Assembly (NCBI RefSeq): GCF_027105055.1
Contig: NZ_CP114264.1
Location: 2,480,001-2,544,000, forward strand
Origin: Acinetobacter sp. TR3
GTDB lineage: Bacteria > Pseudomonadota > Gammaproteobacteria > Pseudomonadales > Moraxellaceae
DNA length: 64,000 nt
Direction: 5' to 3'
In this document: in pieces, positions 17,131-25,699 of the stretch
How the letters are laid out: each line of letters begins with the position of its first letter
Position numbering within the stretch: position 1 is the first letter of the stretch
Program-made: the position numbers and the translations under genes
Notes under the pieces: generated by a model
What the model was told of the DNA's origin: nothing
What the model saw: the letters and a program-made list of their open reading frames with translations, nothing else
Database searches by the model: none

Positions 17131-17643
17131 ATGTTAAAAGTTAGAGGATTCACTCTGAGTGAATTAATGGTCACACTTGCTATTTGTGCGATTCTATCGT
17201 GCCTCAGTTTACCTTATTTGAATCAATTATTGATTTCAAATGAAGTAAATCATGTGAAAAGAACACTCACAATTTACATACAAAAATCTAAATCTGACGC
17301 ACAGATTAATCATACAAATGTGACTTTGTGTGCAAGTAAAGACTTAACTAGCTGTGATTCTGATTGGAACAGTGGACTAATTGGGTTTCTTGATTTAAAT
17401 GCTAATCGGCAACGTGATTCAAATGATCCTTTATTGTATTCCACAGCATTTAATTATAAGTATGGGAGATTAGATTGGAGAGGTACATTAAGAATAAATT
17501 CACTTACATTCCAAGGTGATACAGGGCTCCCGAGAGGCTCAAATGGAAGCTTCTTTTATTGTATGAATGATTCTAATCAGCACACTCAACTCATTCTCAG
17601 CAATATGGGACAAATACGTAGTAAGGAAATTACCACGTGTTAA
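17131..17643 (+). CDS. FimT/GspH-type pseudopilin (minor type IV pilin-like)
   Basis: A 170-aa secreted pseudopilin. The N-terminus has a short basic leader and the prepilin peptidase site G/F-T-L-S-E-L-M, with Glu at +5 and a single hydrophobic helix to about residue 30. The C-terminal half matches the FimT/GspH layout: paired Cys, D-x-N-A-N-R-Q-R-D region, L-x-F-x-G-x-G-like F-Q-G-D-T-G-L-P-R-G motif, and a final Cys. These proteins prime pili and bind DNA during natural transformation in related bacteria. It stands alone, away from any pil cluster. +4 is Ser where Ile/Val is common. Confidence 0.85.
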   Translation: MLKVRGFTLSELMVTLAICAILSCLSLPYLNQLLISNEVNHVKRTLTIYIQKSKSDAQINHTNVTLCASKDLTSCDSDWNSGLIGFLDLNANRQRDSNDPLLYSTAFNYKYGRLDWRGTLRINSLTFQGDTGLPRGSNGSFFYCMNDSNQHTQLILSNMGQIRSKEITTC

Positions 17644-17754
17644 AAACTCTTCAGTCTAGCTTAAACGACGTAAAATACTTTATTCGCATGCTTTTTTTAA
17701 TATACTGCATAGGTTTTGAACATTCTCTGCAAATTATAAGTCTGGAGACACACA

Positions 17755-18930
17755 ATGACTGACATCGTAATTGTCAATGGCGCTCGTACAGCAATGGGCG
17801 GCTTCCAAGGCGCATTATCAAGCGCAACTGCACCAGAATTAGGTGCAATCACAATCAAAGAAGCAATTGCTCGTTCTGGTCTACAGCCAACTGACGTAGA
17901 AGAAGTGATCATGGGTTGTGTTTTACCAGCAGGTTTAAAACAAGGTCCAGCTCGCCAAGCTATGCGTAAAGCAGGTTTGCCTGACTCTACTGGTGCAGTA
18001 ACCATTAACAAACTTTGTGGTTCAGGCATGAAAGCTGTGATGCAAGCAGCAGATATGATCAAAGCAGGCAGTGCTGAAATTGTAGTTGCGGGTGGTATGG
18101 AATCAATGACCAATGCCCCATACGTTTTACCTAAAGCGCGTGCGGGTTATCGCATGGGTCATGGTGAAATCAAAGATCATATGTTCCTTGATGGTCTAGA
18201 AGATGCGGAAACTGGTCGTTTGATGGGATCATTTGCACAAGATATGGCAAATAAACGTAGCTATACACGTGAACAAATGGATGATTTCGCTATACGTTCT
18301 CTACAACGTGCACAGAAAGCAATTACTGAAGGTTATTTCAAAGATGAAATCGTTCCAGTAACTGTGTCTAGCCGTAAAGGTGATGTTGTTGTTGATCAAG
18401 ATGAACAACCTTTAAGTGCAAAAATTGATAAAATTCCATCGCTAAAACCTGCTTTTGCAAAAGACGGTACAATTACTGCGGCAAATGCGAGTTCAATTTC
18501 TGATGGTGCATCTGCGCTTGTATTAACCTCAAGTGATGTTGCTGCTCAACGTGGTTTACAGCCTTTAGCGAAAATCGTTGCAACCGCATCAAATTCTCAA
18601 CATCCTTCTGAATTTACGATTGCTCCTGTAGGGGCAATTGAAAAAGTTTTGAAAAAAGCTGGTTGGGATGCACAAGATGTTGATCTTTGGGAAATCAATG
18701 AAGCTTTTGCAATGGTTACAATGTGCCCAATTGATGACTTCAAATTAGATGCAGAAAAAGTGAACATCAATGGTGGTGCTTGTGCACTTGGTCATCCTGT
18801 TGGCTCTACGGGGTCACGTATCATTCTTACATTAATTCATGCACTTAAACGCACTGGTGGTAAAAAAGGTGTTGCGGCGCTTTGTATTGGTGGTGGTGAA
18901 GCAACAGCAGTTGCAATTGAATTGATCTAA
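17755..18930 (+). CDS. Acetyl-CoA acetyltransferase (thiolase)
   Basis: A 391-aa biosynthetic-type thiolase condensing or cleaving acetoacetyl-CoA. The acyl-accepting Cys is in K-L-C-G-S-G-M-K-A near residue 88. The His motif G-H-P-V-G-S-T-G-S lies near 347, and the second catalytic Cys is in C-I-G-G-G-E-A near 377. N-E-A-F-A-M and G-A-S-A-L-V blocks also match. Size and motifs resemble AtoB/PhaA. Because no phaB/phaC or ato genes are nearby, ketogenic, degradative or polyester roles cannot be separated. It has its own terminator. Confidence 0.93.
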   Translation: MTDIVIVNGARTAMGGFQGALSSATAPELGAITIKEAIARSGLQPTDVEEVIMGCVLPAGLKQGPARQAMRKAGLPDSTGAVTINKLCGSGMKAVMQAADMIKAGSAEIVVAGGMESMTNAPYVLPKARAGYRMGHGEIKDHMFLDGLEDAETGRLMGSFAQDMANKRSYTREQMDDFAIRSLQRAQKAITEGYFKDEIVPVTVSSRKGDVVVDQDEQPLSAKIDKIPSLKPAFAKDGTITAANASSISDGASALVLTSSDVAAQRGLQPLAKIVATASNSQHPSEFTIAPVGAIEKVLKKAGWDAQDVDLWEINEAFAMVTMCPIDDFKLDAEKVNINGGACALGHPVGSTGSRIILTLIHALKRTGGKKGVAALCIGGGEATAVAIELI

Positions 18931-18948
18931 ACATTAATTCGATTAACT

Positions 18949-18978
18949 AAAAATCCTGCCAAGTGCAGGATTTTTTAT
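18949..18978 (+). terminator. Rho-independent terminator after thiolase
   Basis: AAATCCTGC/GCAGGATTT stem followed by T-run. Confidence 0.9.
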
Positions 18979-19063
18979 TTTCATAATTACAAAAAATAAT
19001 GCACCTGTTATTAAAATCCCGATAAGTTATGCACTGTATAAAAAAACAACAAGGAGTTCCCTC

Positions 19064-19510
19064 ATGCAGCTCAACCATTATCTAAATTTTAAAGGACAAG
19101 CTGAACAAGCATTTATTTTTTATCAATCTGTTTTTGGCGGTGAATTCACAATAATCAGTCGCTATGGTGATATGCCACCTACAGAAGGGGTTATGTTATC
19201 AGAAGCAGATAAATGCTTAATTCTGCATGTTTCCTTACCTATTAATGAATATACCGTACTCATGGGTTCAGACGTTAATGATCAGTTCTGCTCTCCGAAT
19301 AGTGTTTTCACCCAAGGCAACAATCATTATATTTCAATCAATATTGAACACGATGAAATGGAGGCACGACGTTTATTCAACCAGCTTTCTGTACGTGGTC
19401 ATATTGAAATGCAATTAGAAAAAACCTTTTGGGGCGCACTCTATGGGGCTTTTACTGATCAGTTTGGAATCAAATGGATGGTGAATTGTCAACTTGATGC
19501 AACGATTTAA
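19064..19510 (+). CDS. VOC-superfamily (PhnB-like) protein
   Basis: A 148-aa protein of the glyoxalase/VOC fold, PhnB-like subgroup often annotated as 3-demethylubiquinone methyltransferase-like. It starts Q-L-N-H-Y-L-N-F-K-G-Q-A-E-Q-A-F-x-F-Y, matching the family's Y-L-x-F-x-G-x-x-x-E-A opening. It has F-W-G-A-L-Y-G-x-x-x-D-x-F-G near the C-terminus. Family metal ligands are variable and the substrate is unknown. AAGGAG precedes the ATG. A hairpin follows. Confidence 0.84.
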   Translation: MQLNHYLNFKGQAEQAFIFYQSVFGGEFTIISRYGDMPPTEGVMLSEADKCLILHVSLPINEYTVLMGSDVNDQFCSPNSVFTQGNNHYISINIEHDEMEARRLFNQLSVRGHIEMQLEKTFWGALYGAFTDQFGIKWMVNCQLDATI

Positions 19511-19526
19511 AACACACCAAAGTTTT

Positions 19527-19551
19527 GATGCAATATGTCTCATATTGCATC
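19527..19551. terminator. Hairpin between converging VOC and unknown gene
   Basis: Perfect 11-bp GATGCAATATG/CATATTGCATC stem with a 3-nt loop. There is no long T-run, but it sits exactly between two convergent genes. Confidence 0.6.
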
Positions 19552-19563
19552 ATCTTCATCAAA

Positions 19564-20982
19564 TTAACTAAAATACTTTTCTAACACTCTCTTCACATCC
19601 ATCACATTAAAAATTTCAGGATACTTTTGCTCAAAGTTAGGAAGATGTTGTTTCATCTCATCCTTTTGCACAACTGTCCATCGTGGCGGATAGATTTCAT
19701 AACTTAGAAACTGTAGACGGCATCGTAAATGATAATAAAAATCCTGCTGATCTTTTTCTGTCTGTATATATTCTTGTTGAGTAACAAACCAATATAGCTG
19801 ATCCCATAAACTATAGCCTTGTGTTAAATCGAGTCTCTGCTGTAATGACAGATTATCTTTAACTAAAGATAAGTACTGTTTGAGTTCATCCAAAGTTGGT
19901 TGAGTATCACTACATACCTTTGCTTTAATAAAGTTGTGCGGTAATAACTTCTGTTGGGTTAATGCAAAATAATCTAAATACTGGTGAAATTGAATAAACT
20001 TTTGCTTTAACGCAAACAAAACCAAAGCATTCGCAATCGGTTTAATTTCAATTTTTTCAATGATCTCAAAAAACTGTGCTTGCTCCCCTTTAAATAAAAC
20101 CCATTGATATGCTCGAATTTTCACCTGCTGTGGACTGAGCAACTCGATCGGATACTGATTAAAATAATTTTCAAAATCAAAATTTTGTTGTCTTAATGCA
20201 AAATAAGCATAATCCATAACGGATAAAAAACGACTATGCCATAATTCAATAATATCATCAGTATTTAAAATTTTTCTTTGATATAAAACATCAAATAAAT
20301 AATATTGAACATCTCTAAATTGACTATGTTTTAATTCAAATAATAATGTTTGGTCTGATTCATTTTGAGCAATATGATCTAACCAAAATTTACGCACGAT
20401 TTGATCTTTCGCAATTTTAGATAATTCAAGTAATTGCTCCTGCTTAATCCATTGATTTTCTACAATATAATTCAATAGTACACGAGGTAATTGACCTTGT
20501 TCAGAAATAACGGTGCGCTGCAAATAATCTTTATTTTTCGCTACAGTATTCAGTAATAAATTTTCAATTTCAGGGACAGTACGTACACGTTGTTGTACTG
20601 CAGCAATCTGTAAAAAATGATCTATACACAATTGAGTAAATTCAGGACGCTGACTCCAACATTGAATATGTTGTGCTGCCAACTCTCGATTGATTTCCAC
20701 ATAATCACTTAAACGAAATAATAAGGCAGGAAACAGTTCTTGTTCGTAGCAATCCTTTAAATGTTCTAATGTCCGTTGTCGCGCATAACCATCATAATCT
20801 CTCAGTAACCATATCAACTCATCCAAACTCTTTCTAATAAATGGAATGTCTACGATTTCTGGTTCAGGCTGAGGAATATTCGATATACGTGTTTGTTCAA
20901 GCGCTTGGCGTTCTGCCAATATTTCGGCTGTATTTATATATGGCTCAGATGAACAAAATATCTTTTTTAAAAATTTAAACAT
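19564..20982 (-). CDS. Uncharacterised 472-aa protein, possibly HEAT-like solenoid
   Basis: I do not recognise this family. It is a soluble protein, rich in Leu, Gln and Tyr, with almost continuous predicted helix. One segment near residues 50-110 (D-G-Y-A-R-Q-R-T-L-E-H-L ... L-F-P-A-L-L-F-R-L ... I-N-R-E-L-A-A-Q-H) has the spacing of HEAT repeats; later Leu-rich pairs are compatible with an alpha-solenoid. There is no signal peptide, TM segment or catalytic motif. AGAAAGAACATG provides a start. It is AT-rich like the neighbours, with no sign of transfer. Confidence 0.7.
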   Translation of the reverse strand: MFKFLKKIFCSSEPYINTAEILAERQALEQTRISNIPQPEPEIVDIPFIRKSLDELIWLLRDYDGYARQRTLEHLKDCYEQELFPALLFRLSDYVEINRELAAQHIQCWSQRPEFTQLCIDHFLQIAAVQQRVRTVPEIENLLLNTVAKNKDYLQRTVISEQGQLPRVLLNYIVENQWIKQEQLLELSKIAKDQIVRKFWLDHIAQNESDQTLLFELKHSQFRDVQYYLFDVLYQRKILNTDDIIELWHSRFLSVMDYAYFALRQQNFDFENYFNQYPIELLSPQQVKIRAYQWVLFKGEQAQFFEIIEKIEIKPIANALVLFALKQKFIQFHQYLDYFALTQQKLLPHNFIKAKVCSDTQPTLDELKQYLSLVKDNLSLQQRLDLTQGYSLWDQLYWFVTQQEYIQTEKDQQDFYYHLRCRLQFLSYEIYPPRWTVVQKDEMKQHLPNFEQKYPEIFNVMDVKRVLEKYFS

Positions 20983-21051
20983 GTTCTTTCTAAATAAATG
21001 TTTTAATTTTTTATAACAAATTTAAAAATAGCTGTCATTCTATATTCATTA

Positions 21052-21405
21052 TTAAACATCAATATTTGAATACTGGGCAATAATCATTAATCCTATTGTA
21101 ATAAATCCAATCCCAACCCACCCTGCTACATCAATATGCTGTCCTAAAAAAACTTTTGCTAAAGCAGCTGTCGCAATAACACCTAGTCCAGACCAAAGCA
21201 CATATAAAATCCCAGCCTGCATATATTTCAATGCAATCGCAGCACAAGTAAAAGAAACAAGATATAAAACCAAGGCGATTCCTTGATCGAGCTTATTCAC
21301 TAATCCATTTGCTTTGGCAGAATAAAAAGTTGAGAGTACATCCGTTGCGATGGCGAAAAGCAGCCAAATCACCCCAGGATTTATTTTTGTAATAAAGGTC
21401 AGCAT
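21052..21405 (-). CDS. SMR-family transporter (EmrE-like) with Asp at the key acidic site
   Basis: A 117-aa, four-TM small multidrug resistance-type protein. The W-S-G-L-G motif in TM3 and Y two residues before it correspond to the EmrE Y60/W63 region. G-I-G-F-I-T-I-G near the end fits TM4. In TM1 the essential Glu14 of EmrE aligns with Asp22 here (A-I-A-T-D-V-L-S-T), an unusual but acidic replacement. Family members export cations such as guanidinium or quaternary ammonium; the substrate of this one is unknown. It is separated from cysI-DUF934 by their terminator. Confidence 0.85.
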   Translation of the reverse strand: MLTFITKINPGVIWLLFAIATDVLSTFYSAKANGLVNKLDQGIALVLYLVSFTCAAIALKYMQAGILYVLWSGLGVIATAALAKVFLGQHIDVAGWVGIGFITIGLMIIAQYSNIDV

Positions 21406-21436
21406 TGTTATTCTTCAATCTATATTAATACGCAAT

Positions 21437-21467
21437 AAAAAAGCTGAACCTGAGTTCAGCCTTTTTA
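21437..21467 (-). terminator. Terminator of the cysI-DUF934 operon
   Basis: On the minus strand, GCTGAAC-TCAG-GTTCAGC stem followed by T-run, 12 bp past the DUF934 stop. Confidence 0.9.
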
Positions 21468-21478
21468 ATTAAATAAGC

Positions 21479-21970
21479 TTAAGCACCTGTTTGGTAACTT
21501 GCTTGTGGCACAGCCGTGGATGCTTGATAAGGATTGGTAAAATCTTGAAGTCCAGCAGCGGCTTCATGAATGTCTTTACCTTCTCTAACCACAAAACTAT
21601 CAAAGCCAGAACGTTTTAAATAATTCAAAACATCCTTGAAGATATCACCAACAGCACGTAACTCGCCTTGATAACCTTGACGGCGTAATAATGCTGCAAA
21701 TGAATAACCACGTCCATCATTGAAACCAGCAAACTCTATGAAGATTGTATCCAACTCATTCAATGGAAATTGATGAGTTTCAGGTGAATCATTGACAGTA
21801 ATGTATAACGCTTTTTTAGCTTGTACATTTGCCAACTGATCAAGTTGAGCAGTTGTTACAACCACATCACCTTGTGGAATCACGCCATCTTCAGCAATCA
21901 CTTGATAAGTATTATCAGCAATCGTGCCATCTTTGAACAGCACTTGTAGCGATGTATTAAGCATAAGCAC
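21479..21970 (-). CDS. DUF934 protein, sulfite-reductase partner
   Basis: A 163-aa protein of the DUF934 family (oxidoreductase-associated), regularly found directly behind the hemoprotein CysI in proteobacteria. It overlaps the cysI end by 14 nt, implying tight translational coupling. The conserved segment F-x-D-G-R-G-Y-S-F-A-x-L-L-R near residues 81-94 and G-E-L-R-A-V-G-D-I near 101-109 match the family. The role is likely electron delivery or assembly for sulfite reduction; no biochemical function is visible. Confidence 0.85.
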   Translation of the reverse strand: MLMLNTSLQVLFKDGTIADNTYQVIAEDGVIPQGDVVVTTAQLDQLANVQAKKALYITVNDSPETHQFPLNELDTIFIEFAGFNDGRGYSFAALLRRQGYQGELRAVGDIFKDVLNYLKRSGFDSFVVREGKDIHEAAAGLQDFTNPYQASTAVPQASYQTGA

Positions 21971-23600
21971 GCTCCTTAAATGGTTGGATACCTACACGGC
22001 GATACGTATCAATGAAACGCTCACCTTCAGTGCGTAGATCAAGGTAAGTATTGAGGATTTCTTCAATGACATCAGGTACTGCATCAGCAGCAAAAGATGG
22101 TCCTAAGATATCACCGATAGATGCATCATGATTCGCGTTGCCACCTAGCGTGATTTGATAGAATTCTGCACCTTTTTTATCTACACCAAGGATACCAATG
22201 TTACCCACATGGTGATGACCACAAGCATTCATACAGCCTGAGATATTCAGATCAAGTTCACCAAGATTATAGATGGTATCTAAATCATCAAAACGACGGC
22301 TAATCGCTTCTGAAATTGGAATTGATTTGGCATTTGCCAATGAACAGAAATCACCGCCTGGACAGCAAATAATATCGGTAATAAAACCAATATGCGCACG
22401 TGCCATATTGTTCTGTTCTAAGGTTTGCCACAATTCAAATAAATCTTTTTGTGGGACATCCACTAGTGAAATATTTTGTTCATGTGTGGTACGGAACTCA
22501 CCAAAAGTATACTTATCCGCTAAATCCGCAATTAAGTTCATTTCTTCAGTGGTGACATCGCCTGGAGCTACCCCTGCACGTTTCAAAGAAATCGTCACAA
22601 TACGATAACCTTTGACTTTATGTGCATTGGTATTCACGTTGAACCATTGTTTGAATTTAGGATATTCAGCAAACAAGGCTGTGAAATCTTGATCTTCTAA
22701 ATCTTGATAATCAAATGGTGTAAATTCCTCATCTAATTTTTTCAAGATTTCAGGCTGAATCTTCAAGGCTTCACGGGTGTATTCAAATTCCGCTTCAACT
22801 TTTTCAGCAAATACTTGTGGCGTTAATGCTTTTACCAAAATTTTGATACGTGCTTTGTATTTGTTGTCACGACGACCATGCAAGTTATACACACGTAAGG
22901 TCGCTTCTAAATAAGCAATCAAATCTTCACGTGGTAAGAACTCACGGATTATACTACCAATAATTGGAGTACGACCTAGACCACCACCCGCCATGATTTT
23001 ATAACCGATTTCGCCTGCTTCATTGCGAACGATATAAACACCAATATCATGGAATGCAGTTGCAGCACGATCTGTTTCTTCTAAAGCAGAAACTGCAATC
23101 TTGAACTTACGTGGTAAGAATGCAAATTCAGGGTGGAACGTACTCCACTGACGAATTAATTCACACGTCGGACGTGGGTCTGCAATCTCACCAGCAACCA
23201 CACCTGCAAACTGATCAGTCGTGGTATTACGAATACAGTTACCAGAGGTTTGTACGGCATGCATTTGTACTGTTGCTAGCTCAGCAAGAATATCAGGTAC
23301 ATTTTCTAAAGCAGGCCAGTTCAACTGAATATTTTGACGAGTTGAAACGTGGGCATAACCACGATCATATTCAGTCGCAATTTCAGCAATTTTTCTAAGT
23401 TGTTTAGTATTCATCAAGCCATACGGCACAGCGATACGGAGCATAGGTGCATAACGTTGCACGTACAGACCATTTTGCAAACGTAATGGACGATATTCGT
23501 CTTCGGTCAATTTTCCTGCTAAATAGCGTTCTGTTTGATCGCGAAACTGGGCAACACGTTGGTTAATCAGTTGTTGATCGAAATCCGTATATAAATACAT
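21957..23600 (-). CDS. cysI: Nitrite/sulfite reductase hemoprotein (CysI-type)
   Basis: A 547-aa siroheme/4Fe-4S reductase reducing sulfite to sulfide in cysteine synthesis. The two halves of the 4Fe-4S/siroheme ligand set are visible: C-C-P-G-G-D-F-C near residue 395-402 and C-M-N-A-C-G near 434-439. Upstream are H-V-S-T-R-Q-N-I-Q (near 80) and N-C-I-R-N (near 116). No flavoprotein subunit is adjacent. The ferredoxin-type architecture and DUF934 partner suggest a ferredoxin-dependent or otherwise fed enzyme. Sulfite is preferred over nitrite by context. Confidence 0.92.
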   Translation of the reverse strand: MYLYTDFDQQLINQRVAQFRDQTERYLAGKLTEDEYRPLRLQNGLYVQRYAPMLRIAVPYGLMNTKQLRKIAEIATEYDRGYAHVSTRQNIQLNWPALENVPDILAELATVQMHAVQTSGNCIRNTTTDQFAGVVAGEIADPRPTCELIRQWSTFHPEFAFLPRKFKIAVSALEETDRAATAFHDIGVYIVRNEAGEIGYKIMAGGGLGRTPIIGSIIREFLPREDLIAYLEATLRVYNLHGRRDNKYKARIKILVKALTPQVFAEKVEAEFEYTREALKIQPEILKKLDEEFTPFDYQDLEDQDFTALFAEYPKFKQWFNVNTNAHKVKGYRIVTISLKRAGVAPGDVTTEEMNLIADLADKYTFGEFRTTHEQNISLVDVPQKDLFELWQTLEQNNMARAHIGFITDIICCPGGDFCSLANAKSIPISEAISRRFDDLDTIYNLGELDLNISGCMNACGHHHVGNIGILGVDKKGAEFYQITLGGNANHDASIGDILGPSFAADAVPDVIEEILNTYLDLRTEGERFIDTYRRVGIQPFKERAYA

Positions 23601-23727
23601 GGCGTATGGCTAGTCATTCATTATAAAGGCGACTAGCATAGCGAGCTTTTATTCATCAACAAAATGCTTTTTTTGCATATTTAATAACGATTTTATTGAT
23701 AAGCCTATCTAATTGCCACAAATAGAA

Positions 23728-23753
23728 AAAGCTCAGATAAATCTGAGCTTTTA
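23728..23753 (-). terminator. Terminator downstream of the gcd remnant
   Basis: AAAGCTCAGAT-AA-ATCTGAGCTTT hairpin flanked by A/T-runs, about 20 bp past the gcd-like stop codon. It is probably the original gcd terminator. Confidence 0.8.
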
Positions 23754-23773
23754 CAATCATCTTCTAAATGAAA

Positions 23774-23943
23774 TTAGTTCTTATCTGGCAATGTGTAAGC
23801 GACTAAATAATCACTCATTTTAGTCCCAAATGAACCATGCCCACCCGCAGGTAAACGTGCTTCCCATAACTTATCGCTATTTGAAACATTGAATGCACGA
23901 AGATAATTATCTTGGGTTGCTGCAACGAACATCACTGCGCCTT
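23774..23943 (-). pseudogene. Remnant of a PQQ-dependent glucose dehydrogenase C-terminus
   Basis: The minus strand reads about 56 codons in one frame: A-T-Q-D-N-Y-L-R-A-F-N-V-S, then W-E-A-R-L-P-A-G-G, then H-G-S-F-G-T-K-M-S-D-Y-L-V-A-Y, ending in TAA at 23776-23774. This is the end of membrane-bound PQQ glucose dehydrogenase (Gcd). In Gcd, as I recall it, a further block lies between L-P-A-G-G and a second A-G-G before H-G-S-F-G-T-K. Here they are fused, as expected from deletion between short direct repeats. All upstream catalytic and membrane parts are missing. It joins directly to an oprB remnant. Confidence 0.85.
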
Positions 23944-23949
23944 AGTATC

Positions 23950-24243
23950 TTACCAACCTAGAATTTTATTGAGATCGAAGTGTGTGCCTAAAGCCAATTG
24001 CCCAGTAAATTCATTACCGTGACTAGAAGACTGTTTAGCATCTAAAACTCCTGCAAATTCACCTGTGTAATCCGCAGAAAAGCGATAACCCTATTCTTGT
24101 AACGCAGTGCGTTGACCGTTCCAATCACCAAACAACCACTGACCCTTTGGATCAAATGCTGAAGTTGCTTGAGCATGTTGTACAACTAAACTTAATGATA
24201 GAAAGGATAAACAAGAAACAATCTGAACGTGAGAGATTGTCAT
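23950..24243 (-). pseudogene. Remnant of an OprB-type carbohydrate porin N-terminus
   Basis: Starts at ATG 24243 with a signal-like segment (S-C-L-S-F-L-S-L-S-L-V-V-Q-H-A-Q-A), then F-D-P-K-G-Q-W-L-F-G-D-W-N-G-Q-R, a TAG at codon 51 (24093-24091), and, in the same frame, G-Y-R-F-S-A-D-Y-T-G-E-F-A-G-V-L-D and F-D-L-N-K-I-L-G-W, then TAA. This is the OprB glucose-porin opening. The barrel is deleted and the next bases are Gcd C-terminal sequence. An oprB-gcd pair is the usual Acinetobacter arrangement (from memory), so one or more deletions removed most of both genes. Confidence 0.82.
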
Positions 24244-24367
24244 GTTTATGTAACCTTTTATATTCTTATTTATAAAAGGTTACTCTGATTTTTTTGATAA
24301 CAATTTATTTAAAACGTTAACAAACTGTACGACATCTTAACAATCAGTGATAAATATCACATATTAT

Positions 24368-25486
24368 CTACCACTTACCCTCACCTAGACCCTGACCAAT
24401 AAAGGCATATTTAATTTGTGAACGTGAGAATTTAATTGGACATGCCAATTGCGCTTCGGTTTGTTCACTATTTTCAGATAATGGTACATCCACAACCCAA
24501 CCACGTTGTTCAGCAATTGGAGAAACCAATGCTTCGTCAAGGCTCAAAACAGGTTCCACACAAATATCTAAGGTTTTAAAAAGTTGCTGCCATACTACAA
24601 AATCTTGGGTTTTAAACTTTTCTTGTAATGCTTGTTTCACCGCTTGGCGGTCTTCTGCATCAAATGATGTGCCTTTGGCAAGAAGTAATGGTAATTCTAA
24701 AGCCGCAGCCAAACCTGCCATAAATTGTGGTTCTAAACTACCGACTGAGAAATAACGCCCATCTTGAGTCTCATAATAATCATAGAAGCTTGCACCATTG
24801 AGCATACCCGCTTCAGGGGCCTGTGGTGTTTGCCCTGCCAAACTTGCAGAAGCAGCCATACTATTTAAACTTGCCACACAATCTGTCATGGAAATATCAA
24901 TATATTGTCCAAGACCACTACGTTGACGCTCAACAACCGCAGCTAAGATACCAATCACCGCATGCAAAGAGCCACCTGCCACATCCGCAATTTGAATTCC
25001 AAGTGGTGGTGGGCCACTATCTTGACGACCACTATGACCAGAAACACCCGCAAGTGCCAAATAGTTAATGTCATGTCCTGCCCGATCTTTATAACTTCCC
25101 GTTTGACCATAACCTGTAATCGAGCAATAGATGAGACGCGGATTAATCTCTGCCAAAGTCTCATAGTCCAAACCTAAACGGCGCATGACATCAGGACGGA
25201 ATTGTTCAAGCACAATATCAAACTCAGAAATTTTATTTTTGATCAGTTGAATATTGGCTGCATCTTTGAGATCGAGTGCGATAGATTGCTTATTGCGATT
25301 CAAATAACTATGTGCCGTGGCTTGCCCATTGGCATAGGGTGGCATAATTCTCACGAGATCTGGACGCGTTGGTGATTCAACATGGATCACTTCTGCACCC
25401 ATGTCAGCAAGATACATACTTGCAAATGGCCCAGGTAATAAAGTAGAAAAATCGAGGACTTTCAATCCTTTTAAAGCAGATGGCAT
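24368..25486 (-). CDS. CaiB/BaiF family III CoA-transferase or acyl-CoA racemase
   Basis: A 372-aa cytoplasmic enzyme of CoA-transferase family III. The opening L-K-G-L-K-V-L-D-F-S-T-L-L-P-G-P-F-A and D-M-G-A-E-V-I-H-V-E blocks, N-R-N-K-Q-S-I-A-L-D-L-K near 70-80, and the catalytic Asp in A-D-V-A-G-G near residue 168 are all present. Members transfer CoA between carboxylates or epimerise 2-methylacyl-CoAs; this one resembles alpha-methylacyl-CoA racemases in length. A divergent AraC regulator lies 213 bp away, suggesting local control. Confidence 0.9.
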   Translation of the reverse strand: MPSALKGLKVLDFSTLLPGPFASMYLADMGAEVIHVESPTRPDLVRIMPPYANGQATAHSYLNRNKQSIALDLKDAANIQLIKNKISEFDIVLEQFRPDVMRRLGLDYETLAEINPRLIYCSITGYGQTGSYKDRAGHDINYLALAGVSGHSGRQDSGPPPLGIQIADVAGGSLHAVIGILAAVVERQRSGLGQYIDISMTDCVASLNSMAASASLAGQTPQAPEAGMLNGASFYDYYETQDGRYFSVGSLEPQFMAGLAAALELPLLLAKGTSFDAEDRQAVKQALQEKFKTQDFVVWQQLFKTLDICVEPVLSLDEALVSPIAEQRGWVVDVPLSENSEQTEAQLACPIKFSRSQIKYAFIGQGLGEGKW

Positions 25487-25699
25487 AATAATTTTTACTC
25501 AATTTGTTTAAATTTTCTTTTATACTAGGTACTGATAAACACAAAAACAATGTCATGTTCAGCCATTTACCTTGATAGTTTCGGCAATTTAACATGTACG
25601 TATTGAGCAGTTATTTTTCTTGTCAATTGCCCAATTTGATATTTTAGACGGTTATTTAGGTCAATTATCGTGAATAGTAAAGAAACTGAAGGATTCAAT

